Assembly: GCA_964370445.1 (NCBI GenBank)
Contig: CAYJJK010000011.1
Location: forward strand, 1-38,328
Source: JAAYCI01 sp964370445
Lineage (GTDB): Bacteria > Bacillota > Clostridia > Oscillospirales > Ruminococcaceae
Direction: 5' to 3'
DNA: 38,328 nucleotides
This document shows positions 15,783-22,971 of this stretch, piece by piece; the stretch's first letter is position 1; every line of letters begins with the position of its first letter. The notes beneath the pieces are model-generated. The model was not told the origin of the DNA. It was given only the letters and a program-made list of their open reading frames with translations, and did not search any database. The position numbers and the translations under genes were made by a program.

Positions 15783-17195
15783 CTACCCACTGTAAGGGTT
15801 ATTCCACTTATGCCCTTCTCTTCGGTTTTTTATGTTCCCACGTTCGCACAGATCCTCCGCACATTTTTGGGCTTTCTCATATTCTTTGATTTCATCATCT
15901 ACCGTAAGAAGCACGCCGTCTTGTAGCACAAATTTTCCATCTACCAAAACACCCACAATATTTTGCATAGAAGACGAATACACCAAAGTGGATACCGGAT
16001 TGTGCATCGGTACAGCTTTAGGGCATTTCATCGGATCAAAAATGACAATATCTGCTTTTTTTCCAGCCTCTAAAGAACCAATTTCTTTTTCCATCCCAAG
16101 GGCACGCGCGCCGTCAATGGTGGCAAGTTCTAAAACCTTTTCCGCCGACATCGCCAAGGGATTTCTTGTATTGACCTTATGCTGCAAGGCAGTAAATTTC
16201 ATCAGCTCTACCATGTCTTGCGCGTTATTGCTGGCAGCGCCGTCTACCCCCAGTGAAACGGTCAACCCATTTTTCAGCATTTTAGGCACATCCGCAACGC
16301 CCGAGGATAGGTATTGGTTTGAGCAAACATTGTGTGATACTTTCATGTCGTGTTTTTTTGCTAAAGCTATGTCCTTATCGGTGAGATAACAGCAGTGCAC
16401 CATAAGCACATTAGGCCCCAAAATGCCCAAATCTTCCAGCACTTCGGCATCGGGAAGCCCGTGTAATTCTTGTGCGGCATCACGATCGAACGGTGTTTCT
16501 GAAACGTGTACAGTAAACCCGGATTTATATTCGTTTGCCACACGCCACAACATTTGTAGGTTCTCTTTTGAGTTTGACCAAATGGCCGCTGGTGCCACCC
16601 ACACTTTGATGCGCCCATTTTCGCTGTTGTGGTATTTATCAAATAGTCGATACACATCTTTTTCAATATCAGCAGTGTTTTGCATTATGCCTTTTTGCAC
16701 ACCAAACTGCTGGCCGGTATCCATGCAGCCGCGCCCCAAAATACCACGCACGCCCAGCTTTTTGAATGCTTCGATCACTGCATCGGAAAGCAGTGGTGCG
16801 GGATGAGGATACATATAATCCAAGTTGGTGGTGATGCCACTGTGCAAGCCTTCCATGCACCCCAAAACCGCCGCTTGATAACAATCTTCATAGCGCAAAT
16901 TGGTTGCTGCCGGGAACGTCATGGTTTCCAGCCAATCTTTCAACACCATATCATCGCCTAGGCCCTTGAGTAAAGTTTGAAAAAGGTGATTGTGGGTATT
17001 AACAAAACCTGGAAATAATATTTTCCCCTTAAGGTCTTGTATGTTTGCACAATCTGTATATTTGGCCTCTAAATCTGCCGAAGGCCCAATGTCTACAATC
17101 TTGTCTCCTTGAATGGCAACAGCTCCATCAAAAAAAACATCTCGCGCGGCATTTACACTCACAACAACAGCATGTGTTAAAAGCAAATCAATCAT
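15783..17195 (-). CDS. Metal-dependent amidohydrolase, nucleobase/nucleoside deaminase-like
   Basis: A 470-residue amidohydrolase of the TRZ/ATZ/SsnA/adenosylhomocysteine-deaminase group. The metal site is visible: HNH in FVNTHNHLFQTLLKG, His in HVSETPFD, His in MVHCCYL and Asp in GVDGAASNNAQD. A C-terminal beta-sandwich segment (SLEAGKKADIVIFD) completes the composite fold. Such enzymes deaminate or hydrolyse purines, triazines or related rings in the cytoplasm; the exact substrate cannot be read from the sequence. I chose the ATG at 17195 because GGAGG lies eight bases upstream; a GTG 15 bases earlier overlaps that site. It is a single-gene unit with its own promoter, divergent from the phosphopantetheinyl transferase gene. 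Confidence 0.9.
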   Translation of the reverse strand: MIDLLLTHAVVVSVNAARDVFFDGAVAIQGDKIVDIGPSADLEAKYTDCANIQDLKGKILFPGFVNTHNHLFQTLLKGLGDDMVLKDWLETMTFPAATNLRYEDCYQAAVLGCMEGLHSGITTNLDYMYPHPAPLLSDAVIEAFKKLGVRGILGRGCMDTGQQFGVQKGIMQNTADIEKDVYRLFDKYHNSENGRIKVWVAPAAIWSNSKENLQMLWRVANEYKSGFTVHVSETPFDRDAAQELHGLPDAEVLEDLGILGPNVLMVHCCYLTDKDIALAKKHDMKVSHNVCSNQYLSSGVADVPKMLKNGLTVSLGVDGAASNNAQDMVELMKFTALQHKVNTRNPLAMSAEKVLELATIDGARALGMEKEIGSLEAGKKADIVIFDPMKCPKAVPMHNPVSTLVYSSSMQNIVGVLVDGKFVLQDGVLLTVDDEIKEYEKAQKCAEDLCERGNIKNRREGHKWNNPYSG

Positions 17196-17232
17196 ATTCT
17201 TTACCTCCACTTATCTATGGTTCTTATCTTTT

Positions 17233-17261
17233 ATCATACCCGATTTCTTGTATTCTGACAA
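17233..17261 (-). promoter_or_regulatory. Predicted promoter of the amidohydrolase gene
   Basis: Minus-strand TTGTCA (17256-17261), a 17-base spacer and TATGAT (17233-17238): a near-consensus sigma-A promoter about 38 bases before the ATG at 17195. Confidence 0.78.
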
Positions 17262-17299
17262 GTGAGGGCCACTTTGTAAACGTGCCTATAATCAGATAA

Positions 17300-17328
17300 T
17301 TTATATTGTGCTATTTTTATGTTATACT
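17300..17328 (+). promoter_or_regulatory. Predicted promoter of the phosphopantetheinyl transferase gene
   Basis: TTTATA (17300-17305), a 17-base spacer and an extended -10 TGtTATACT (hexamer 17323-17328). Transcription would start near 17335, only eight bases before the first possible ATG (17343), which favours the later ATG at 17379. Confidence 0.62.
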
Positions 17329-17378
17329 GAAAGAAAACTACCATGCAAATGGCAGGGAGGTTCACTAAAAACAAACCC

Positions 17379-18059
17379 ATGGTAAAGCTATATTACTCAG
17401 ATATTTCAATATTGCAAAACGAACACCTTTTGCAACATTTATCTCGTTTTGTATCGGCGCAGCGTTGTGAAAAAACAAAAGAATATCGATTTATCAAAGA
17501 TAAGGCTTTGTCTATTGGGGCAGAACTACTTTTGCAATATGCGCTAAAAAAAGAAACCCAAAACCTTGCTCCTTTTGTATTTTTACAAAACGCCTTAGGA
17601 AAACCCTACCTAAAAAACGAAAACAATTTGTTTTTTAACCTTTCACACTCAGGGCAATGTGTGGCAGTGGCCGTTGGAGACCGCGAGCTGGGTGTGGATA
17701 TTGAACAACACAAAGTTTTTGAACCCCGTGTGGCAAAGCGTGTATACACCCCTTTTGAACTACAATATATCGAGAAATTTCACTCTCAAAATGAATTGTT
17801 TTACAACCTTTGGGTAGCAAAAGAAAGTTTCATTAAGGCCATTGGCACCGGCCTAACACTCGACCCACAAACCTTTTCGGTAGAGATATGGAACAACGGA
17901 TTTGTACGGCAAGAGGTGTGCAGTCAAAACTATTTTTGCAAGCTTTACCCTATAGAAAAAGGATATTCCTTGGCTTTATGTATGACTGGTGAAAAAATGC
18001 CCAAAAGCGCACAGCGTGTGGATATGCACAATCTTGTATCAGCATTGTGTGAACCCTGA
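17379..18059 (+). CDS. Sfp-type 4'-phosphopantetheinyl transferase
   Basis: A 226-residue protein of the Sfp/AcpT superfamily, which moves phosphopantetheine from CoA to a Ser of carrier proteins. Motifs in order are GKPY, NLSHSG, the Mg-binding GVDIEQH and the catalytic WVAKESFIKAIG (WxxKExxxK). The family usually starts a few residues before the first strand, so MVKLYYSDIS (ATG 17379) fits best. An in-frame ATG at 17343 would add 12 residues, but the predicted transcript start leaves almost no leader there. An AGGGAGG lies 18 bases before 17379, further than ideal, so the start is uncertain. No polyketide or peptide synthetase gene lies in the window, so its carrier-protein partner is unknown. 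The RsbW-like gene follows 16 bases later. Confidence 0.9.
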   Translation: MVKLYYSDISILQNEHLLQHLSRFVSAQRCEKTKEYRFIKDKALSIGAELLLQYALKKETQNLAPFVFLQNALGKPYLKNENNLFFNLSHSGQCVAVAVGDRELGVDIEQHKVFEPRVAKRVYTPFELQYIEKFHSQNELFYNLWVAKESFIKAIGTGLTLDPQTFSVEIWNNGFVRQEVCSQNYFCKLYPIEKGYSLALCMTGEKMPKSAQRVDMHNLVSALCEP

Positions 18060-18075
18060 GGGAAGGAGAGTTGAA

Positions 18076-18483
18076 ATGAAAGAAATCACTGTGGACGCTA
18101 CCTTGGATAATTTTGAAAGGGTGAAAGAATTTATAGAAACACAGCTAACACAGTATGATTGTCCCCAAAAAAGTTGTGTTCAAATCATAATTGCGACCGA
18201 AGAAATTTATGTCAACATCGCAAACTATGCATACCATCCGCATACAGGAAAAGTGACGATAACCTTTGATGCATTGCAACACCCAAACAAAATTCAGATA
18301 CAATTTATGGATAGCGGAACACCGTTCAACCCTTTAGAAAAAAAAGATGCTGACATTTCACTCCCTATGTTGCAACGAGAAATCGGTGGGCTTGGTATCT
18401 TGATGGCAAAAAAAATGATGGATTTGGTTGAATACAGCTATACAAATGAAAAAAACATTTTAACAATGCAAAAAAAACTGTAG
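18076..18483 (+). CDS. RsbW/SpoIIAB-like serine-protein kinase (anti-sigma factor type)
   Basis: A 135-residue single-domain GHKL ATPase. The N-box is ATEEIYVNIANYAY, the G1-type segment is MDSGTPFNP and the G2 region is GGLGILMAKKMMD. These match RsbW-type kinases, which bind a sigma factor or phosphorylate an anti-anti-sigma protein. No STAS-domain partner, sigma factor or PP2C phosphatase is encoded in the window, so its partner is unknown. The start is ATG at 18076 behind GGAAGGAG; a longer reading frame runs upstream through the end of the previous gene but has no such site. It is probably co-transcribed with the phosphopantetheinyl transferase gene and is followed by a strong terminator. 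Confidence 0.87.
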   Translation: MKEITVDATLDNFERVKEFIETQLTQYDCPQKSCVQIIIATEEIYVNIANYAYHPHTGKVTITFDALQHPNKIQIQFMDSGTPFNPLEKKDADISLPMLQREIGGLGILMAKKMMDLVEYSYTNEKNILTMQKKL

Positions 18484-18525
18484 TATCAGATGGTATTACA
18501 GTGATTATATTGCACATAAAAACTG

Positions 18526-18566
18526 AAAAGCTGGTGGGAATATAATTTGTATTCCCACCAGCTTTT
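18526..18566. terminator. Strong bidirectional intrinsic terminator
   Basis: A perfect 17-bp stem (18526-18542 with 18550-18566) around a 7-base loop, flanked by A and T runs. It sits between the ends of the plus-strand RsbW-like gene and the minus-strand glmS gene and can terminate both. Confidence 0.92.
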
Positions 18567-18649
18567 TGATAACATAAAGTTACAAAATCGCCCACATTTT
18601 CACCATGTTAAATATGAAACAGGCATTTTTTTGCCTATGCAATTCATGG

Positions 18650-20470
18650 CTACTCCACCGTAACCGATTTTGCCAAGTTACGCGGCTTATCCACATCACA
18701 ACCACGCAAAATGCTCATATAATATGCAAATATCTGCAAAGGAACCACCAACAGCAATGGCATCAAAATCCCCTCAAAATTAGGCAAACGATACACATAA
18801 TCGGCCGCGCCTTCCGGCACCTGTGCATCCTCTTTACAAAACAAAATCACATGTGCCCCACGGCTTTTCACCTCTTGCATATTGGAGATCGTTTTTTCAA
18901 ACACATCGTCCTGTGTTGCAATGGCTATTACCGGGGTGCCCTCCACAATCAAACTGATGGTGCCATGTTTTAGCTCGCCCGCAGCATAAGCCTCACTGTG
19001 CACATAGCTTATCTCCTTCAACTTCAAGCTACCTTCTAGTGAAAGCGCGTAGTCAATGTTGCGCCCAAGGAAAAACAAATCACTACTGTTCATCATTTCG
19101 CTCGCTAAAAACTGTATGTCTTCAGGATTATCTAATATGGGCTGAATTAGTTCGGGAACTCTCAATATATCACTCAACAAATGCCGCACAACATCCTCGC
19201 ACAACGTGCGGTTCACACGGGCGAGATGCAAAGAAAATAAATATAAACAGCAAAGTTGAACCATATAGGCCTTAGTGCTAGCCACTGCAATTTCGGGGCC
19301 TGCATAGCTGTACATCACCCAATCGGCAGCACGAGCTATACTGCTACCCACCGTCTTCACAATGGCCAATGTTTTTGCCCCACGCTCTTTTGCCATGCGC
19401 AAAGCAGCCAAAGTATCGATGGTTTCACCACTTTGGCTGATGATGATCACAAGATCTCCCTCGCCCAAAATAGGGTTTCGATAGCGAAATTCACTGGCAA
19501 TATCTACCTCCACTGGAACGCGTGCCATTTTTTCAATCGCAGATTTCCCCACCATCCCTGCATACATGGCCGTGCCACAAGCAACAATGTAAATGCGAGT
19601 CAAGCTCCTCAAATAATCATCCGTCAAATTTTCAAGCCCCAATTTAGGAAGGCCGTTTTCAATATAGGGCCCTATTGCAGCTTGAATAGCGGCAGGCTGT
19701 TCGTTCATCTCTTTAAGCATGAAATGTGGATATCCGCCTTTTTCCGCAGCTTCCACAGAAAAATCAGCCCTCATGCGCTCCCTTTGCACAGGAACTGCAA
19801 ATTCATCATATATTTCAATTGAATTTTTTGTTAAAACAGCAATATCCCCGTTTTCCAAAACACTATAATCGCGCGTGTGTTGTAAAATGGCAGGAATATC
19901 ACTTGCCAGATAGTTTTCGCCCTCACCATAAGCCACAATCAAAGGGCTTTCATGACGCACAGCATACACAGTATCGGGATGATCTGAAAACAAAATTGCC
20001 AGTGCATAGCTGCCATGCACATGGGTTAGCGTGGTGCAAATGGCCTCAATGGGGTTTCCTTTATAATTGTGGTCTAATAATTTCACAAGAACTTCTGTAT
20101 CCGTTTGGCTTTCAAAGTTATATCCCTCGTGCTGCAAATATTCTTTCAATTTACCATAATTTTCAATGATGCCATTGTGCACCAGTGCCACACGAGTTGC
20201 GCTGTGAGGATGGCTATTGATATCGCTGGGCACGCCATGTGTGGCCCAGCGCGTATGCCCAATGCCCACACAGCTGTCTCCCGGTTTTTCTTCCTCAATC
20301 TTATCCCTTAAGTTCTGCAAACGTCCTTGTGCTTTATAAATTTGAATTTTTTCCTCTTCAAACAGGGCAATACCTGCCGAATCATACCCACGATATTCCA
20401 GCCGCTGTAAACCACTTAATAAAACACTTTGGCTTTCATTTTTTCCTACGTAACCTACAATTCCACACAT
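18650..20470 (-). CDS. glmS: Glutamine--fructose-6-phosphate aminotransferase (isomerizing)
   Basis: A 606-residue GlmS, full length for the family. It makes glucosamine-6-phosphate from fructose-6-phosphate and glutamine, the first step to UDP-GlcNAc and peptidoglycan. The N-terminal glutaminase begins MCGIVGYVG, with Cys2 as nucleophile after Met removal, followed by GLQRLEYRGYDSAG and GHTRWATHG. Two SIS sugar-isomerase domains follow (ACGTAMYAG, SQSGETIDTLAA; FLGRNIDYALSLEGSLKLKE), and the C terminus is PRNLAKSVTVE. GGAGG lies eight bases before the ATG at 20470. A glmS ribozyme lies in the leader, so the mRNA is expected to self-cleave when glucosamine-6-phosphate is abundant. The gene ends before the bidirectional terminator at 18526-18566. 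Confidence 0.98.
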   Translation of the reverse strand: MCGIVGYVGKNESQSVLLSGLQRLEYRGYDSAGIALFEEEKIQIYKAQGRLQNLRDKIEEEKPGDSCVGIGHTRWATHGVPSDINSHPHSATRVALVHNGIIENYGKLKEYLQHEGYNFESQTDTEVLVKLLDHNYKGNPIEAICTTLTHVHGSYALAILFSDHPDTVYAVRHESPLIVAYGEGENYLASDIPAILQHTRDYSVLENGDIAVLTKNSIEIYDEFAVPVQRERMRADFSVEAAEKGGYPHFMLKEMNEQPAAIQAAIGPYIENGLPKLGLENLTDDYLRSLTRIYIVACGTAMYAGMVGKSAIEKMARVPVEVDIASEFRYRNPILGEGDLVIIISQSGETIDTLAALRMAKERGAKTLAIVKTVGSSIARAADWVMYSYAGPEIAVASTKAYMVQLCCLYLFSLHLARVNRTLCEDVVRHLLSDILRVPELIQPILDNPEDIQFLASEMMNSSDLFFLGRNIDYALSLEGSLKLKEISYVHSEAYAAGELKHGTISLIVEGTPVIAIATQDDVFEKTISNMQEVKSRGAHVILFCKEDAQVPEGAADYVYRLPNFEGILMPLLLVVPLQIFAYYMSILRGCDVDKPRNLAKSVTVE

Positions 20471-20539
20471 GGTTTTTCCTCCAAAAAATAATTGTTTTCA
20501 CAAAATTTAAGCTAAAATCGAACAAAACCGATGTGTTCC

Positions 20540-20699
20540 TGCTATGTTGCGCTTTTGTTTTGATGTTACCACCAATTTTTATCACAACACTCACCAGCCG
20601 CAGGCAGGGCGGGATGGGCATCCGCCGAAAACTTCGATAACCCATCTCCTCGTCACTCGGAACCTATATTTCTATACAGGCTAGCCGAGTCAGGCGCTG
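20540..20699 (-). ncRNA. glmS self-cleaving ribozyme riboswitch
   Basis: The minus-strand leader of glmS holds the conserved core of this class. CAGCGCCTGACTCGG carries the cleavage site, between A at 20698 and G at 20697. It is followed by TGACGAGG, GGGTTATCGAAG and TTTTCGGCGGATGCCCATCC, the pseudoknot core. Glucosamine-6-phosphate acts as the cofactor for cleavage in known members. The core is close to the known consensus; the 3' limit given here, which includes the peripheral helices, is approximate. Confidence 0.95.
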
Positions 20700-20710
20700 T
20701 AAATTTGTGG

Positions 20711-20743
20711 CTAGGCACATCTATCCCAGCCTTTTGTGTGCAT
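20711..20743 (-). CDS. Possible 10-residue leader peptide upstream of the glmS ribozyme
   Basis: On the minus strand, an AAAGGAGG ribosome binding site eight bases upstream of an ATG opens a reading frame encoding MHTKGWDRCA, which stops 13 bases before the ribozyme cleavage site. The binding site is stronger than that of many genes here. The ATG lies in the 12-bp palindrome GTGCATATGCAC (20738-20749). Whether it is translated is unknown; it may be chance. Confidence 0.3.
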   Translation of the reverse strand: MHTKGWDRCA

Positions 20744-20774
20744 ATGCACCCCCTCCTTTCAAGCTTTATAATCT

Positions 20775-21329
20775 TTAGGAAAAAAATTTGTTTCTGAAAT
20801 AATGCATGTACAGAAAGCCAACCTTTTCCAGCAGAATATCATACAAAATGAATATAATCACTGCGGTAATGCCGCCTACACTTAAAAATGTAAATTGCGA
20901 AAAGGGTATGTTCCCCCACTGCAGTGGGGTACCCAAAACAAAAAACAAAAGCAGAAATTGTAAAACAGCAGCGACTATAAACCATAATAGTTTGCAAAAG
21001 ATGCGCAAAAAATTGTTTTGTATCTTTGCAAACCAGTAATGTAAAACCGGATAGTATCCTGTAAAAAAGATAAAAAGGAATCCTATTTCTCGGTTTTGTA
21101 CAAAAAAGAACGCAAGCAATGCCACAGCTGCATAAGCAAGTAATGTTCGCTTTATCCCAAATTCATAAAGTAACGGAACAAAACATAAACTGGCAAATGC
21201 AGGGCCAAAAAAAGTGGATAGAGGGATCAGGTTTGCCGCAAACAGAAATAAAAAAGAAAGCGCACATAATAGCCCACTAAGCGCCACCCGTTTTGCCGCC
21301 CCCTGAGGCATAGGCTTTTGGCCGGACAC
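20775..21329 (-). CDS. Hypothetical multi-pass membrane protein
   Basis: A 184-residue protein with five or six hydrophobic helices covering most of its length after a short basic N terminus (KPMPQGAAKR). I do not recognise the family with confidence. Its size, helix count and AxRxALSGLLCAL-like opening resemble substrate-binding (S) components of ECF-type transporters, but no vitamin-specific motif is visible. The start is probably GTG at 21329, three bases after the end of the J-domain gene; an ATG at 21311 is a weaker alternative. It is the third gene of a minus-strand unit with DUF5685 and the J-domain-like gene. No terminator separates it from glmS, so read-through into the ribozyme leader is possible. 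Confidence 0.7.
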   Translation of the reverse strand: MSGQKPMPQGAAKRVALSGLLCALSFLFLFAANLIPLSTFFGPAFASLCFVPLLYEFGIKRTLLAYAAVALLAFFFVQNREIGFLFIFFTGYYPVLHYWFAKIQNNFLRIFCKLLWFIVAAVLQFLLLFFVLGTPLQWGNIPFSQFTFLSVGGITAVIIFILYDILLEKVGFLYMHYFRNKFFS

Positions 21330-21332
21330 AAG

Positions 21333-21947
21333 CTAACACCCACTTCCCATGCCGCAACATGCATCTAAACAACACATCAAAGCACAGGTGTTACAAGCAC
21401 AGTTTAAAGCAGTTGCTCCACCATCTGTTTTTACGTATGGGTTACCTGGCATTTCCCCTTGAGAAGAATTTTGTAGGTTGCGTAAAGCCGCTTCATACTC
21501 TCGGTTTCCAGGGGCAAGGCTAACTGCATTTTCAAAGTACTGATGTGCTTTATCTAGCCAGCCTTTATAGTAGTAAACGCTACCCATCAAAAAATTCCAC
21601 TCAGCATTGCCTTCCATATTCGCCAGTGCTTCCAGTGCAGACAAGGCCTCATCCACCCGCCCGGTGTTGATAAGCTGCCGAATATCCGGAAACTCTCCCA
21701 CCATATCATAGGCACCCTGGCTCACATTTTGCGATGTATTTTCTTGTCCTGTGCGCAAATAACTCATCAAAATATCAAACGCTTCGTTGATTTCGTTCAT
21801 TTTTCGAACGGCCTCCTCGCGCAAGGGGCCTGCCTCATAATTGTCTACATCATATTTTCTGGCAAGGTCTTTATATGCCAGCTTCACCTCTTCTTCCCCG
21901 GCATTTGATGTGATCCCGAGAATTTCATAGGCTTTCGATCTGTCCAT
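21333..21947 (-). CDS. Degenerate J-domain protein with TPR-like region and Cys-rich tail
   Basis: A 204-residue protein. The N-terminal DnaJ-like domain begins MDRSKAYEILGI and continues through the second helix (VKLAYKDLARKY). The essential HPD is replaced by DVD (33-35), so it is unlikely to stimulate DnaK in the normal way. A TPR-like pair follows (WNFLMGSVYYYKGWLDKA...YFENAVSLAPGN). The last 23 residues hold eight Cys (NCACNTCALMCCLDACC...C), suggesting metal binding or disulfides. I chose the ATG at 21947 because AGGAG lies eight bases upstream and the J-domain starts there. The gene overlaps the DUF5685 gene by 23 bases and is followed after three bases by a membrane protein gene, so the three probably act together. 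Confidence 0.82.
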   Translation of the reverse strand: MDRSKAYEILGITSNAGEEEVKLAYKDLARKYDVDNYEAGPLREEAVRKMNEINEAFDILMSYLRTGQENTSQNVSQGAYDMVGEFPDIRQLINTGRVDEALSALEALANMEGNAEWNFLMGSVYYYKGWLDKAHQYFENAVSLAPGNREYEAALRNLQNSSQGEMPGNPYVKTDGGATALNCACNTCALMCCLDACCGMGSGC

Positions 21948-22803
21948 GTCCTGTTCTCCTCGCTGTTCTTTTCTGCCCGGCAGCTGCAATACCAACCGGA
22001 AGGCCAAGAAAGAAAATATTGTCTAAGATGTCTTTATATTGTTGAAACTGCAGTAAGTTGTAGCAAAGTGCGATTTCACCGGCCGCCATACGACACCGCC
22101 GTTGCACCGCTCTAACCGCCTCATCTTTTTGTAACCCACTCTGTATGAATACATTATACTGATTATTTTTAAAATCTTTGTCATAATCTTCCGCAGCATC
22201 CAACAGGTACACAATTTGACCTGCAAATAAGCCAAGCCGGTACAAAATTTGTCGTTCCTGCTCATTTCTTCCAGCAGCAGAAAAGAGGGCTGCACACATT
22301 TGAGCTGTAGGATCGCATGCTATATCTATATCCGTGCAAAAATCAGCTTCCAGCTCTTGCTGGCGTCTCATCTGTGTTGCCAAAATTTCATCAAGATGAG
22401 GATATTTTGTTGCTGCTCTGCGGTGCTTTACATAAAGTGCTGGATAGCCAAGTGCATACAGGCATTTTTTTACGCCTTTTTCATCCTGCAAATTGTCTTT
22501 CCATCGATGAAAACTGAGCAGGATCAAAGCGCTGGAAGCAAGAGATAGCCCCGCCGTATTATGGCGCATCCATCTTTTATTTATCGGGTTTACAAAGCAC
22601 CCCTCTGCCTTAAGCAACCCGGTTTCACCCGAAAGTGCATCGGCGATCAACGCCAGCAAAACAAGGTCGTAATTCAATAAAAACCGGCTAAACGCTTGAT
22701 AATCTTGTCCAAGCTGCTTACATAGCCCACAATAAAGTGCGCGGTACAATTCAAAATCACGCACTTTCATTTCCTGCTTCACAGGTAATACATACCCAAA
22801 CAA
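21925..22803 (-). CDS. DUF5685 family protein
   Basis: A 292-residue protein beginning FGYVLPVKQEMKVRDFELYR, followed by YCGLCK, the characteristic opening of DUF5685 proteins from Clostridia. The CxxC could bind metal, but no function is established. The rest is largely helical, with scattered Cys and His (KAEGCFVNPINKRW, HRRAATKYPHLDEIL, DIDIACDPTAQMC). The start is TTG at 22803, chosen because GGGAGGTGA lies six bases upstream and the family sequence begins there. It is the first gene of a three-gene minus-strand unit with its own promoter, divergent from lysA. Confidence 0.82.
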   Translation of the reverse strand: MFGYVLPVKQEMKVRDFELYRALYCGLCKQLGQDYQAFSRFLLNYDLVLLALIADALSGETGLLKAEGCFVNPINKRWMRHNTAGLSLASSALILLSFHRWKDNLQDEKGVKKCLYALGYPALYVKHRRAATKYPHLDEILATQMRRQQELEADFCTDIDIACDPTAQMCAALFSAAGRNEQERQILYRLGLFAGQIVYLLDAAEDYDKDFKNNQYNVFIQSGLQKDEAVRAVQRRCRMAAGEIALCYNLLQFQQYKDILDNIFFLGLPVGIAAAGQKRTARRTGHGQIESL

Positions 22804-22862
22804 GGCTGCTCACCTCCCGGCGATGCCTGTGCACAATGGCACATTTTTACATCAATAATGAT

Positions 22863-22891
22863 ATCATACAACATTTGGCTTTCGGTTGCAA
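22863..22891 (-). promoter_or_regulatory. Predicted promoter of the DUF5685 operon
   Basis: Minus-strand TTGCAA (22886-22891), a 17-base spacer and TATGAT (22863-22868). Its -35 lies three bases from the -35 of the divergent lysA promoter. Confidence 0.75.
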
Positions 22892-22894
22892 GAA

Positions 22895-22923
22895 TTGACA
22901 AAGTGAGTGTGGAACATTATGAT
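22895..22923 (+). promoter_or_regulatory. Predicted promoter of lysA
   Basis: TTGACA (22895-22900), a 17-base spacer and TATGAT (22918-22923), nearly perfect. Transcription would start near 22930, leaving a leader of about 42 bases, too short for a lysine riboswitch. Confidence 0.88.
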
Positions 22924-22971
22924 TACATCATAGATATAAAAAATGAAAATAAAGGAGCCTAGTATCCCCTT

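Noticed and set aside
20436..20645. A 69-codon minus-strand reading frame across the glmS ribozyme
   Set aside because: It lies over the ribozyme core and the glmS start, and its sequence is explained by the conserved RNA.
22930..22971. A lysine riboswitch before lysA
   Set aside because: The predicted leader is only about 42 bases, far too short for the L-box, and none of its motifs are visible.
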